Program-made: the position numbers and the translations under genes
Source of the DNA: Virgibacillus_F flavescens
GTDB taxonomy: Bacteria > Bacillota > Bacilli > Bacillales > Amphibacillaceae
Direction: 5' to 3'
Assembly: GCF_050574275.1 (NCBI RefSeq)
Contig: NZ_CP192260.1
Coordinates: 1,736,001-1,800,000, forward strand
Length of the DNA stretch: 64,000 nt
Shown: one piece after another, positions 51,647 through 61,557 of the stretch
Position numbering within the stretch: the stretch's first letter is position 1
Layout of the letters: every line of letters begins with the position of its first letter
Notes under the pieces: model-generated
What the model saw: only the letters and a program-made list of their open reading frames with translations
Databases searched by the model: none
What the model was told of the DNA's origin: nothing

Positions 51647-52304
51647 TTTATTCCCGAATTTGGACTTTCAGGATTTTTGGGTTGCGACCTATGAAACATT
51701 TTATATGACGATTTTATCGCTCGTCGGGACGTTTATACTAGGTATTATTTTAGGCTTACTTTTATACCTCACAACAAAAGATGGCATTTGGCAAAATAAA
51801 TTTTTAAACACGATTGTAGCGTCTGTAGTAAATATCTTCAGAGCTATTCCATTCATTATTTTAATTTTACTTTTATTTCCATTTACCGATTTCCTGATTG
51901 GCACGATTCGTGGACCAAACGCGGCATTGCCAGCTTTAATTATCGGTGCTGCACCGTTCTACGGCAGGCTGGTGGAAATTGCATTAAAAGAGGTAGACAA
52001 AGGTGTTGTGGAAGCAGCGAAATCGATGGGGGCCAAAACTCGAACAATTATCTTCAGAGTTCTGCTTCCAGAGTCTATGCCAGCTTTAATTTCCGGTCTA
52101 ACGGTTACTGCAATCGCACTAATCGGCTACACTGCAATGGCAGGCGTAATTGGCGCAGGCGGACTAGGGAATTATGCGTATTTTTATGGGTTCCAACGAC
52201 ATGATTTCGATGTTGTACTGTTTTGTACCATATTAATCGTAATCATTGTTTTTATATTTCAGTTCATTGGAGACTTTATTTCCAACAAATTAGATAAAAG
52301 ATAA
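51636..52304 (+). CDS. metP: Methionine ABC transporter, permease
   Basis: A 222-residue MetI/MetP-type permease with five or so membrane helices. The EAA coupling loop is visible as EVDKGVVEAAKSMGAKTRTI, and AGVIGAGGLGNYAYFYGFQRHD near the end is diagnostic. Overlaps metN and is 12 bp upstream of metQ. Confidence 0.96.
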   Translation: MLNNLFPNLDFQDFWVATYETFYMTILSLVGTFILGIILGLLLYLTTKDGIWQNKFLNTIVASVVNIFRAIPFIILILLLFPFTDFLIGTIRGPNAALPALIIGAAPFYGRLVEIALKEVDKGVVEAAKSMGAKTRTIIFRVLLPESMPALISGLTVTAIALIGYTAMAGVIGAGGLGNYAYFYGFQRHDFDVVLFCTILIVIIVFIFQFIGDFISNKLDKR

Positions 52305-52316
52305 GGGGAGATTAAA

Positions 52317-53144
52317 TTGAAAAAAACACTAGCGCTTCTATCCATATTAGTATTACTAACATTAGCAGCATGTGGCGGTAACGAAGAAAAAGGCAGTGGA
52401 GATGATTCAGAAATTACAGTGGGTGCTTCAAGTGTTCCACACGCGCAAATTTTAGAGCAGGCAAAACCAATTCTTGAGGAAAAAGGTATTACGTTAAATA
52501 TTGAAGAATATCAGGACTATGTTTTACCTAACCAGGACTTAGCTTCTGGTGATCTGGACGCGAACTACTTCCAGCACATTCCATATTTACAAAATCAAAA
52601 AGAAGAGCTTGGATATAATTTTACACATATTGGTGGCATTCATATTGAACCAATTGGCATTTACTCTAAAACAATCGAAAGTGTAGAGAAGATTCCAGAA
52701 GGTACAGAAGTAATTATGAGTCGTTCTGTTGCAGATCACGGACGAGTCTTAACTCTATTGGAAAACGCGGGGTTGATAAAACTCTCCGATGATGTAAAGA
52801 ATGTAGAGGCAACTGTCGATGACATTGTTAAAAATCCAAAAGACCTTCAGTTTTCTGCTGATATCGATGCAGCACTTTTACCTGATATGTACAAATCTGA
52901 AGAAAAGGCACTGGTAGCAATTAATACAAATTATGCAATTGGTGTGGATTTAAATCCATTAGAAGATGCACTAATTTTAGAGGGAGAAGATTCTCCTTAT
53001 GTTAATGTTATTGCAGTTAAAAAAGAAAATAAAGATAATAAAGCTTTAAACACGTTAGTTGACGTATTGCATACAGAAGAAATTCAGAATTATATCCTGG
53101 AAGAATTTGATGGAGCAGTTGTCCCCGTTGATGGAAAGAAATAG
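52317..53144 (+). CDS. metQ: Methionine ABC transporter, substrate-binding lipoprotein
   Basis: A 275-residue NlpA/MetQ family lipoprotein. Signal sequence with lipobox TLAAC (Cys19), then VGASSVPHAQILEQAKPIL, the binding-site segment NYFQHIPYL and GGIHIEPIGIYS, all typical. Start is TTG 52317 behind AGGGGAG. Last gene of the riboswitch-controlled operon. Confidence 0.96.
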   Translation: MKKTLALLSILVLLTLAACGGNEEKGSGDDSEITVGASSVPHAQILEQAKPILEEKGITLNIEEYQDYVLPNQDLASGDLDANYFQHIPYLQNQKEELGYNFTHIGGIHIEPIGIYSKTIESVEKIPEGTEVIMSRSVADHGRVLTLLENAGLIKLSDDVKNVEATVDDIVKNPKDLQFSADIDAALLPDMYKSEEKALVAINTNYAIGVDLNPLEDALILEGEDSPYVNVIAVKKENKDNKALNTLVDVLHTEEIQNYILEEFDGAVVPVDGKK

Positions 53145-53352
53145 TACAATTTAAAAACGGAGCATTATTTAGTAAATGGATGTAATTAGTTAAAATAAAA
53201 ACGATTAGTTCGTTATGTTCCGTTTCTGGAGGAATACTCAATTCATTTCGTAATATCACGTTTATTTGCGTTTTGTGCGGGTAATATATATGTGATACTC
53301 TTAGTAAGTAATCAAGTCGAAAGGATGATTCACTATTTATAGTGGTATACGA

Positions 53353-53523
53353 ATGAATTACACTCCAGAGATGGAGAAGGCTATGCATCAATCGCATAAT
53401 ATGGGTTATGCAGAGTACGGAAGAAAGTTAGAAAATCAAATTGCCGTCGAAAAGAGACGCCAGGATGAATATGAAAAATGCAAAAATATTACAGCTGAAT
53501 TAGACAGTCACTTGCACAAATAA
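53353..53523 (+). CDS. Small protein of unknown function (56 residues)
   Basis: An open frame of 56 residues, highly charged and with predicted helix, beginning MNYTPEMEKAMHQSHNMGYA; no membrane segment, one cysteine near residue 44. It is preceded by AAGGATG some distance away and a short CACTA/TAGTG repeat, with no strong ribosome binding site at the right spacing. A strong terminator follows 17 bp after the stop codon, which supports an expressed unit. I do not recognise the family. The 53145-53352 stretch shows nothing else clear. Confidence 0.55.
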   Translation: MNYTPEMEKAMHQSHNMGYAEYGRKLENQIAVEKRRQDEYEKCKNITAELDSHLHK

Positions 53524-53540
53524 AAATAGATTTAAAATTA

Positions 53541-53580
53541 AGTTGATGATGTGATAAAATTCACATTATCAGCTTTTTTT
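53541..53580 (+). terminator. Intrinsic terminator after the 56-residue frame
   Basis: A 13-bp stem (53541-53553 with 53562-53574, two G-T pairs) followed by seven T residues. Confidence 0.9.
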
Positions 53581-53656
53581 CTTTTATTTATTTTAATAGA
53601 AGAAACTCGGATTTTTCTGTTACCTTTAAACCATCGAACCGCTTGGTTTAAAAGAG

Positions 53657-53685
53657 TTGATAATAAATTCGAAATGCTTTAAGAT
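53657..53685 (+). promoter_or_regulatory. Probable suf operon promoter
   Basis: TTGATA (53657-53662) and TAAGAT (53680-53685) with 17-bp spacing, about 80 bp before sufC. Upstream lies an inverted repeat TTTAAACCA/TGGTTTAAA (near 53625-53652). No known regulator site recognised. Confidence 0.55.
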
Positions 53686-53764
53686 TGTAATGAGAATAAA
53701 TTGAGAATGGATACAAACTGTCCATTTGATAAATAGCATATAAATAGTAACTGGAGGTATCGAA

Positions 53765-54550
53765 ATGGCAGGATCAACACTAGAAATAAAAAATCTTCAT
53801 GTATCGATTGAAGATAGTGAGATATTACGAGGGGTAAACCTTACGATAAAAGGTGGAGAATTCCACGCAGTAATGGGGCCAAATGGTACAGGAAAGTCAA
53901 CGCTTGCATCTGCAATCATGGGGCATCCAAAGTACGAAATTACACAAGGAACGATCCATTTAGATGGTGAAGATGTTTTAGAAATGGAAGTAGATGAACG
54001 TGCTCGTGCTGGACTTTTCTTAGGTATGCAATATCCGAGTGAGATTAGTGGTGTAACAACTTCTGACTTCTTGCGTTCGTCCGTTAACGCTCGTCGAGAA
54101 GAAGGTGACGAGATTTCATTAATGAAATTCATCAAAGAGATGGATAGTGCACTTGACTATCTTGAAATTGATAAGAACATGGCACAACGTTACTTGAACA
54201 CTGGATTTTCTGGAGGAGAAAAGAAACGTAACGAAATCCTTCAATTAATGATGATTAAACCAGAAATTGCAATTTTAGACGAAATAGATTCTGGCCTTGA
54301 TATTGATGCATTAAAAGTAGTATCAAAAGGAATTAATAAGCTGAGAAGTGAAAACTTTGGCTGCCTAATTATTACGCATTATCAACGTCTGTTAAATTAC
54401 ATTACACCGGATCAGGTACACGTAATGATGCAGGGACGTGTCGTTAAATCAGGTGGACCTGAGCTTGCTAAACGTTTAGAAGCAGAAGGTTACGAGTGGA
54501 TTAAAGAAGAATTAGGTATAGAAGACGAAACGGTTGGCCAAAAAGCGTAG
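53765..54550 (+). CDS. sufC: Fe-S cluster assembly ATPase SufC
   Basis: A 261-residue ABC-type ATPase of the SufBCD scaffold. Walker A GPNGTGKST (about 39-47), signature FSGGEKKRNEIL and Walker B IAILDEIDSGLD are the SufC versions of the motifs. It drives conformational change of SufBD for cluster assembly. First gene of sufCDSUB. Confidence 0.97.
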   Translation: MAGSTLEIKNLHVSIEDSEILRGVNLTIKGGEFHAVMGPNGTGKSTLASAIMGHPKYEITQGTIHLDGEDVLEMEVDERARAGLFLGMQYPSEISGVTTSDFLRSSVNARREEGDEISLMKFIKEMDSALDYLEIDKNMAQRYLNTGFSGGEKKRNEILQLMMIKPEIAILDEIDSGLDIDALKVVSKGINKLRSENFGCLIITHYQRLLNYITPDQVHVMMQGRVVKSGGPELAKRLEAEGYEWIKEELGIEDETVGQKA

Positions 54551-54567
54551 AAGTTAGGAGGGGTAAT

Positions 54568-55875
54568 ATGACAGTAGAAACTAAGCTACCATATGATCAA
54601 GAATATATTAGTCAATTCTCAAAAGATAGAAACGAACCAGAATGGATGAAATCGTTACGCCTTCATGCACTTGATCAAGCTGATACGCTTTCGATGCCGA
54701 GGCCAGATAAGACTAAAATTGGTAAATGGAATTTTAGTGAATTTAAACATTCTGCACAAGGTGAAGAAATTTCATCACTTGAGAATTTGCCAGAAGAAAT
54801 TAAAGATATCATCGATAAGGGTAATGATTCGGCAAATCTAATCATTCAGCGTAATCATTCGGTTGCATATGCATCACTCGATGCTGAACTGAAGGAAAAA
54901 GGCGTTATTTTCACAGATATTTTCACTGCTTTAACCGAGCATGAAGATTTGGTGAAACGCTACTACATGAAAGATGCGGTATCTGTTGACGAGCACCGCT
55001 TAACAGCTTTACATGCAGCACTAATGAATGGCGGTATCTTCGTTTATGTACCAAAAAATGTTGAACTGGATGTACCATTGCAAACTGTTTTTTGGCAGGA
55101 AGATCCTGAGGTTGCCATGTTTAACCATGTATTAGTTGTAGCGGATGATAATAGTTCCGTAACGTATGTCGAAAATTACATTTCAACGAATCACGAGCAG
55201 AAAACTGTAGCAAATATTGTTACAGAAGTAGTTGCCCATAATAATGCACGAATTTCATTTGGAGCAGTTGATAACTTTGCAGCAGGTACAACCACATATG
55301 TTAACCGTCGTGGAGTTGCTTACCGTGACGCGAAAATTGACTGGGCATTAGGCCAAATGAACGATGGTAACACTGTATCGGAAAACATTACACATTTAGT
55401 TGGCGATAATTCAGTATCCAATGCTAAAACAGTAACGGTTGGTCGAGGAAAACAAATCCAGAACTTCACTGCAAAAATTGTCCATTTTGGTAAAGCATCA
55501 GAAGGATATATCCTGCAGCATGGAGTAATGAAGGATAGTGCGACAGCTATTTTTAACGGAATTGGTAAAATTGAACATGGTGCATCGAAGTCGAACGCTG
55601 AGCAGGAATCCCGTGTATTAATGTTAAGTGAGAAATCACGCGGAGACGCTAATCCTATTCTGCTAATCGATGAAGATGATGTTACTGCAGGGCACGCAGC
55701 TTCAGTAGGTAACGTGGATCCTGTACAACTCTACTACTTGATGAGTCGTGGTATTACACAGAAAGAAGCTGAACGGTTAATCATTCATGGTTTCTTAGCA
55801 CCAGTTGTTAATCAGCTGCCAATTGAATCAGTTAAGAATCAATTGACGCAAGTTATTGAAAGGAAGGTATACTAA
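54568..55875 (+). CDS. sufD: Fe-S cluster assembly protein SufD
   Basis: A 435-residue SufBD-family beta-helix protein. The C-terminal FLAPVVNQLPIESVK, GHAASVGNVDPVQLYYLMSRG and the HGAS segment are conserved in SufD/SufB. It partners SufB and SufC to form the scaffold. 17 bp after sufC; its stop overlaps the sufS start by one base. Confidence 0.96.
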   Translation: MTVETKLPYDQEYISQFSKDRNEPEWMKSLRLHALDQADTLSMPRPDKTKIGKWNFSEFKHSAQGEEISSLENLPEEIKDIIDKGNDSANLIIQRNHSVAYASLDAELKEKGVIFTDIFTALTEHEDLVKRYYMKDAVSVDEHRLTALHAALMNGGIFVYVPKNVELDVPLQTVFWQEDPEVAMFNHVLVVADDNSSVTYVENYISTNHEQKTVANIVTEVVAHNNARISFGAVDNFAAGTTTYVNRRGVAYRDAKIDWALGQMNDGNTVSENITHLVGDNSVSNAKTVTVGRGKQIQNFTAKIVHFGKASEGYILQHGVMKDSATAIFNGIGKIEHGASKSNAEQESRVLMLSEKSRGDANPILLIDEDDVTAGHAASVGNVDPVQLYYLMSRGITQKEAERLIIHGFLAPVVNQLPIESVKNQLTQVIERKVY

Positions 55876-57095
55876 TGGATGTAAATGCCATCAGGCAAAT
55901 GTTTCCTATCCTTAACCAGGAAGTAAATGGGCATCCTTTAGTTTATCTGGACTCATCTGCAACAACCCAAAAGCCATTACCAGTTATTGAAGCGATCGAC
56001 ACGTATTATCGCCAGGATAACTCTAATGTGCACCGTGGCGTACACACGCTAGGTACACGTGCTACTGAAAAGTATGAAGGAGCTCGTGAGAAGGTTCGCC
56101 GTTTCATTAATGCTTCCAGTACTGCTGAAGTAATCTTTACACGTGGTACAACTACTTCAATTAACACAGTAGCAACAAGTTATGCACGTCAAAACCTTAA
56201 ACAAGGCGATGAAATAGTCATAACACCAATGGAACACCATAGTAATATAATCCCCTGGCAGCAGGCGGCAAAGGCTACCGGTGCGACATTGAAATATATA
56301 CCACTTCAGAAAGATGGCACTATTGCACTTGATGATGTACGTGATACAATTACAAGTAATACAAAAATAGTTTCCGTTATGCATGTTTCCAATGTACTCG
56401 GTACTATTAATCCAATTAAAGAAATTGCTGCAATTGCTCATCAGCATGGAGCGGTAATGCTGATAGATGGTGCACAGGGTGCGCCACATATGGCTGTTGA
56501 TGTACAGGATTTGGATTGTGATTTCTATGCATTTTCTGGACACAAAATGGGTGGACCAACAGGAATTGGTGTCTTGTATGGCAAACGTGAGCTTTTAGAA
56601 AACATGGAACCAGTTGAATTTGGTGGAGAAATGATTGATTTTGTTCAACTGCAGGATTCCACGTGGAAAGAACTGCCTTGGAAATTCGAAGGTGGAACAC
56701 CGATTATTGCAGGTGCTATTGGTTTAGGTGCTGCAATAGATTTTCTGAATGATGTCGGCATGGATAACATCATCGAACATGAACATTCGTTAGCTAAATA
56801 TGCACTGGAACAACTTCGTACGATTAATGGAATAACCATTTATGGTCCGGAAGAACGTGCAGGACTAGTAACGTTCAACTTAGACGATGTGCATCCGCAT
56901 GATACAGCTACAGCACTTGATTCAGAAGGAATAGCAGTACGTGCAGGCCATCATTGTGCACAACCATTGATGCGCTGGCTTGAAGTTACAGCGACAGCAC
57001 GTGCAAGCTTTTATGTATATAACAACGAAGAAGATATTGACAAGTTGGTAGAAGGACTTGTTAAAACAAAGGAGTATTTTGGTGATGTCTTTTAA
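55875..57095 (+). CDS. sufS: Cysteine desulfurase SufS
   Basis: A 406-residue group II cysteine desulfurase. The PLP lysine is in AFSGHKMGGPTGIG, and the active-site cysteine loop is RAGHHCAQPLM. It takes sulfur from cysteine and passes it to SufU. SufS enzymes also act as selenocysteine lyases, which may supply selenium to SelD in this organism; that link is inference. Confidence 0.97.
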   Translation: MDVNAIRQMFPILNQEVNGHPLVYLDSSATTQKPLPVIEAIDTYYRQDNSNVHRGVHTLGTRATEKYEGAREKVRRFINASSTAEVIFTRGTTTSINTVATSYARQNLKQGDEIVITPMEHHSNIIPWQQAAKATGATLKYIPLQKDGTIALDDVRDTITSNTKIVSVMHVSNVLGTINPIKEIAAIAHQHGAVMLIDGAQGAPHMAVDVQDLDCDFYAFSGHKMGGPTGIGVLYGKRELLENMEPVEFGGEMIDFVQLQDSTWKELPWKFEGGTPIIAGAIGLGAAIDFLNDVGMDNIIEHEHSLAKYALEQLRTINGITIYGPEERAGLVTFNLDDVHPHDTATALDSEGIAVRAGHHCAQPLMRWLEVTATARASFYVYNNEEDIDKLVEGLVKTKEYFGDVF

Positions 57096-57522
57096 TAACC
57101 TCGATACACTATATAGACAAGTAATTATGGATCATTATAAGCACCCAAGGAACCGTGGTTTTGTCGAAGGTGACGCATTAACAGTTGAAATGAATAACCC
57201 AACTTGTGGAGATCGTATTCAATTGCAATTGAAAATTGAAGACGGAATTGTCACAGACGCGAAATTCGACGGTGAAGGCTGTTCCATTAGCATGTCATCA
57301 GCTTCCATGATGACACAGGCTGTCAAAGGGAAAGAAGTTAATCAAGCATTGAAAATGTCTGAACTGTTTTCCGCAATGATGCTTGGTGAAGATATTGATA
57401 CAGAAGAATTTGATCTGGATGACATAGAGGCACTGCAAGGAGTAACAAAGTTTCCAGCGCGTATTAAGTGTGCCACTTTAGCCTGGAAAGCAATGGAAAA
57501 AGGTGTAGATGACGACAAGTAG
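57085..57522 (+). CDS. sufU: Sulfur relay/scaffold protein SufU
   Basis: A 145-residue IscU-like zinc protein of the Gram-positive type. Three cysteines lie in NPTCGDRIQ, GEGCSISMS and RIKCATLAW; the insertion between the second and third separates SufU from IscU. It accepts sulfur from SufS. I take ATG 57085 (AAAGGAG site), overlapping sufS by 11 bp; an earlier start at 57058 lies within sufS. Confidence 0.95.
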   Translation: MSFNNLDTLYRQVIMDHYKHPRNRGFVEGDALTVEMNNPTCGDRIQLQLKIEDGIVTDAKFDGEGCSISMSSASMMTQAVKGKEVNQALKMSELFSAMMLGEDIDTEEFDLDDIEALQGVTKFPARIKCATLAWKAMEKGVDDDK

Positions 57523-57566
57523 CCATTATATGCAACAGTTTCAAACACCTAAAGGAGGTTTTTTAC

Positions 57567-58964
57567 ATGGCGAAAAAAGCGCCTGAAATCGAAGAGTATA
57601 AATATGGATTTCATGATAAAGACGTCTCAATCTTTCGTACAGAAAAAGGATTAACGCCTAACGTTGTTAAAGAAATTTCGAAAATCAAAGATGAACCTCA
57701 ATGGATGCTCGACTATCGTTTAAAAGCATTAGAGTATTTCTACAATACCCCTATGCCACAATGGGGTGGAGATCTTTCTGAATTGAATTTTGATGAAATT
57801 ATCTACTATGTTAAGCCATCAGAACGTCAAGGAAAAACATGGGATGAAGTACCAGAAGAAATCAAAGAGACTTTTGATAAGCTAGGAATACCTGAGGCTG
57901 AGCAAAAATACTTGGCTGGTGTTTCTGCACAATACGAATCTGAAGTTGTTTACCACAGCTTGAAAAAAGATCTATCTGACTTAGGAATTGTTTTTAAAGA
58001 TACAGATACTGCGTTAAAAGAAAATGAAGACTTATTCAGAGAGTATTTCGGAAAAGTAATTCCTTATACCGATAACAAGTTTTCTGCTTTGAACTCGGCA
58101 GTATGGTCAGGCGGTTCATTCATTTATGTTCCAAAAGGCGTGCAGACAACCACACCGTTGCAAGCCTATTTCCGAATTAATTCGGAAAACATGGGACAAT
58201 TTGAGCGTACGCTAATCATTGTTGACGAAGGTGCATCCGTACATTATGTAGAAGGTTGTACTGCACCAGTTTATACAACGAATTCATTGCATAGTGCAGT
58301 AGTAGAGATCTTTGTTAAAAAAGATGCTTACTGCCGCTATACAACGATTCAAAACTGGGCAAACAACGTTTATAATCTTGTTACAAAACGTGCAACATGT
58401 GATGCGAATGCAACGATGGAATGGGTCGATGGTAACATTGGTTCCAAATTAACGATGAAATATCCTGCTGTCATCTTAAAAGGGGAAGGCGCACGTGGTA
58501 TGACATTGTCAATTGCTATCGCTGGACGTGGACAGCACCAGGATGCTGGAGCTAAAATGCATCACTTAGCACCAAATACGTCATCAACCATTGTTTCGAA
58601 ATCCATTTCAAAACAAGGTGGTAAAGTAACGTATCGCGGAATCGTACACTTTGGTAAAAAAGCAGACGGCGCACGTTCGAATATCGAATGTGACACGTTG
58701 ATTATGGATAATGAATCTACTTCAGATACTATCCCATACAACGAAGTGAATAACGAAAATATTTCACTTGAGCACGAAGCAAAAGTTTCCAAGGTTTCTG
58801 AAGAGCAATTGTTCTACTTGATGAGTAGAGGAATCAGCGAACAGGAAGCTACGGAAATGATCGTAATGGGCTTCATCGAGCCATTCACAAAAGAACTTCC
58901 AATGGAATATGCAGTGGAGATGAACCGTCTTATCAAGTTTGAGATGGAAGGTTCTATCGGATAA
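57567..58964 (+). CDS. sufB: Fe-S cluster assembly protein SufB
   Basis: A 465-residue beta-helix scaffold protein. Conserved segments include SVHYVEGCTAP, NWANNVYNLVTKRA, SNIECDTLIMDN and the HEAKVSKVSEEQLFYLMSRG motif. Cysteine and histidine residues there bind the nascent cluster with SufD. Strong site AAAGGAGG before ATG 57567. Last gene of the operon, closed by a strong terminator. Confidence 0.97.
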   Translation: MAKKAPEIEEYKYGFHDKDVSIFRTEKGLTPNVVKEISKIKDEPQWMLDYRLKALEYFYNTPMPQWGGDLSELNFDEIIYYVKPSERQGKTWDEVPEEIKETFDKLGIPEAEQKYLAGVSAQYESEVVYHSLKKDLSDLGIVFKDTDTALKENEDLFREYFGKVIPYTDNKFSALNSAVWSGGSFIYVPKGVQTTTPLQAYFRINSENMGQFERTLIIVDEGASVHYVEGCTAPVYTTNSLHSAVVEIFVKKDAYCRYTTIQNWANNVYNLVTKRATCDANATMEWVDGNIGSKLTMKYPAVILKGEGARGMTLSIAIAGRGQHQDAGAKMHHLAPNTSSTIVSKSISKQGGKVTYRGIVHFGKKADGARSNIECDTLIMDNESTSDTIPYNEVNNENISLEHEAKVSKVSEEQLFYLMSRGISEQEATEMIVMGFIEPFTKELPMEYAVEMNRLIKFEMEGSIG

Positions 58965-58975
58965 AGAAAATCAGG

Positions 58976-59011
58976 AAAAGCCTTAGTATAATTTTATACT
59001 AAGGCTTTTTT
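58976..59011 (+). terminator. Intrinsic terminator of sufCDSUB
   Basis: A 16-bp stem (58976-58991 with 58994-59009) and TT loop followed by a T-run. Confidence 0.92.
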
Positions 59012-59033
59012 GTGCTCCAAAACGAAATTGCAA

Positions 59034-59140
59034 GAATACAATCTGTTACTAGTGAAATACAATCCACTTCCCCCACAATACAATCGGTAACATGTAAAAT
59101 ACAATCCACCCAGCCCAAAATACACGCTAAACCACAAGCT
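59034..59140. repeat. Short 21-bp periodic array, second locus
   Basis: Five subunits of 21 bp beginning AATACAATC or AATACACGC, the same pattern as the array after fadE. A minus-strand open frame here is a product of the repeat and not a gene. Confidence 0.85.
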
Positions 59141-59256
59141 GACCCACCTCATGTAAAGAAAAGTGATTCCCACACCCAATAATTAGAAATGCCCTTTCAT
59201 GCGTGCTAAAATAGGTAGTACTAAATGTTCGCGAAGACGGAAGGGATTTAATTCAG

Positions 59257-60075
59257 ATGGTATATCTTATTTGCTTGTTAATTGGTTTATTAACCGCAAT
59301 GCTAGGGAGCTTGGTTGGCCTTGGTGGCGGTGTGATTTTGGTTCCAAGTTTGTTGATATTGCAACAGTATTTTGGTGGATTTGAATGGGCAACCCCGCAC
59401 ACGATTGTTGGCATATCGCTGGTCGTCATGGTTTTTACTGCGCTTTCTTCAACGATTTCGTACTTTCGAAAAGGGCGAGTTGATTATAGAACTGGTCTGA
59501 TTTTTTTAACTGGTGGAATACCTGGTGGTGTCTTGGGTTCATGGTTAAATCAATTTATTAATGCAGAGAAATTCACGCTGTATTTCGGTTTGCTGATGAT
59601 CCTTCTTTCACTATTATTTTTAGTAAAACGGAAATTACCATCTGAAGGAAAAGCAATCCAGGGCAAGAACGTTCGTTCATTCCAATTTGATGGCAAAACG
59701 TATCAGTATACGGTCTCTTTTTGGTTAGCGTTTCCCATTGCTTTGATCGTTGGAACGTTGTCCGGTTTATTTGGTATTGGTGGCGGATCGATAATGGTAC
59801 CGATGATGATTCTACTATTTGGTTTTCCTGCTCATATCGCAATTGCAACGTCCATGTTTATGATTTTTTTCACAAGTTTACTTGGTGCAGGAACACATAT
59901 TATGCTAGGTCATGTTGCTTGGGAATATGCGATATGGTTCATACCAGGTGCGTGGTTAGGTGGAACGTTCGGTGCAAAAATAAACCAAAAATTAAAAGGA
60001 CAGGCACTGGAATGGATCTTACGAATTTTATTAATCATAATTGGAATACGTTTAATTATTGATGGATTAATGTAA
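59257..60075 (+). CDS. yunE: TauE/SafE family membrane exporter (YunE-like)
   Basis: A 272-residue membrane protein with about eight helices. Two family repeats are seen: LTAMLGSLVGLGGGVILVP and GTLSGLFGIGGGSIMVPMM. TauE/SafE proteins are implicated in export or import of sulfite, sulfonates and related anions. It is first in the yunE-yunD-yunC set, as in B. subtilis. Confidence 0.92.
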   Translation: MVYLICLLIGLLTAMLGSLVGLGGGVILVPSLLILQQYFGGFEWATPHTIVGISLVVMVFTALSSTISYFRKGRVDYRTGLIFLTGGIPGGVLGSWLNQFINAEKFTLYFGLLMILLSLLFLVKRKLPSEGKAIQGKNVRSFQFDGKTYQYTVSFWLAFPIALIVGTLSGLFGIGGGSIMVPMMILLFGFPAHIAIATSMFMIFFTSLLGAGTHIMLGHVAWEYAIWFIPGAWLGGTFGAKINQKLKGQALEWILRILLIIIGIRLIIDGLM

Positions 60076-60087
60076 GGGGTTATTAAC

Positions 60088-61488
60088 ATGGAGGAAAAGC
60101 TGTTTTTTTATTATACAAATGATTTACATAGTAACTTTGAACAATGGTCAAAAGTTGCTGGATATTTAAAGGAAGCAAAAGCTAGTCGGAAAGCAGAGAA
60201 TCAATCTTGCTGGCTGGTTGATATAGGGGATCATGTAGATAGGGTCCACCCAATTGCTGAGGCATTTATGGGGAAAGCCAACGTCCAGCTGATGAACGAT
60301 TTAGAGTACGATGTGGTAACTTTTGGGAATAACGAAGGAATTACGCTCGATCACGATGATCTTTATCATCTATACGATGATGCTAATTTTAACGTTGTTT
60401 GTGCTAACTTCAAAAACCTAATAGAAGAAAACCCACCATGGGTTCATCCAAGTATAACGATTCGTTCGATAAATGGTGTGAGAATAGGTGTATTAGGTTT
60501 AACAGCACCGTTTAATGCATTCTATGAGCTACTGGGCTGGCACATCGCTTCACCATTTGACGTGCTGGATTCCTATGTGGACGAGCTTGCAAAACAAACA
60601 GACGTTATTGTACTGTTGTCTCATTTAGGTATAAATGAAGATCAGGAAATTGCTCGCAGGTATAACGATATTGACGTCATAATTGGCGGTCATACCCACC
60701 ATTTATTGCGCACCGAAGAAACGGTTAATGATACGATCATTACTGCTGCAGGAAAGCATTGTGCATTTGTTGGTGAAGTGGCATTGACATGGGACCATGA
60801 TTTAAAAAAACTGGTGAAAAAAGAAGCGCATGCGATTGATATTACCCACAGGGCTAAAGATTTACAAACAGAAGAAAAATTGAATGACTTGATGGTACAG
60901 TCTGACAAGGTTCTGCAAGAAAAAGTTGTTTCACTAAAAGAAACAGTTGATGTGAGTTGGTTCAAGGATACTCCTGTAATGGAAAAACTTACAGATACAT
61001 TAAGAGATTGGACAAATGCTGATTTTGCCATGTTAAATGCTGGTGTCTTGCTTGACCGTTTTGAAGCTGGAGATGTAACGCTTAAAGACATACACCGTAT
61101 TTGTCCACATCCTATTAACCCTTGTGTTGTGACATTAAAAGGTGATGAACTGATCGAGGTTATTCGCGCTTCCTTCACAAAGGAGTTTATGGAATTAAAG
61201 CTAAAAGGATTTGGATTTCGCGGAGAAGTTCTTGGCAGAATGATCTATTCCGGTTTAGAAGTTGAAACAGAAATTGGAGAAGACGGACAAGAACATGTCA
61301 AAGAAGTCACAACAAACGAAATTGCGATTGATCCAGATAAATTATATCATGTTGCAACAGCGGATACCTTTACGTTTGGAAGACTTCTTCCTGAGGTAGC
61401 TAAGTCTGAAAGTAAGACATATTTTTTACCTGAGTTTCTGAGAGATTTGTTAGCTGTTACCTTAAAGAGAGAATATGGAACTGCTTAA
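60088..61488 (+). CDS. yunD: Metallophosphoesterase/5'-nucleotidase family protein YunD
   Basis: A 466-residue UshA-like enzyme without signal peptide, so cytoplasmic. The metallophosphatase motifs are YYTNDLHSNFEQW, DIGDHVDR, TFGNNEG, SHLG and GGHTHH, followed by the 5'-nucleotidase C-terminal domain (NADFAMLNAGVLLDRF). Likely hydrolyses nucleotides or nucleotide sugars. 12 bp after the TauE gene. Confidence 0.93.
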   Translation: MEEKLFFYYTNDLHSNFEQWSKVAGYLKEAKASRKAENQSCWLVDIGDHVDRVHPIAEAFMGKANVQLMNDLEYDVVTFGNNEGITLDHDDLYHLYDDANFNVVCANFKNLIEENPPWVHPSITIRSINGVRIGVLGLTAPFNAFYELLGWHIASPFDVLDSYVDELAKQTDVIVLLSHLGINEDQEIARRYNDIDVIIGGHTHHLLRTEETVNDTIITAAGKHCAFVGEVALTWDHDLKKLVKKEAHAIDITHRAKDLQTEEKLNDLMVQSDKVLQEKVVSLKETVDVSWFKDTPVMEKLTDTLRDWTNADFAMLNAGVLLDRFEAGDVTLKDIHRICPHPINPCVVTLKGDELIEVIRASFTKEFMELKLKGFGFRGEVLGRMIYSGLEVETEIGEDGQEHVKEVTTNEIAIDPDKLYHVATADTFTFGRLLPEVAKSESKTYFLPEFLRDLLAVTLKREYGTA

Positions 61489-61557
61489 ACAACTGTAGCA
61501 AACGGCCTTATTCTGCATACACATATATGGTGATGGAGAAAAGGAGGCAATACATGA

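Noticed and set aside
58994..59179. 61-residue minus-strand open frame after sufB
   Set aside because: It lies on the second 21-bp periodic array and has the same repeat-derived composition.
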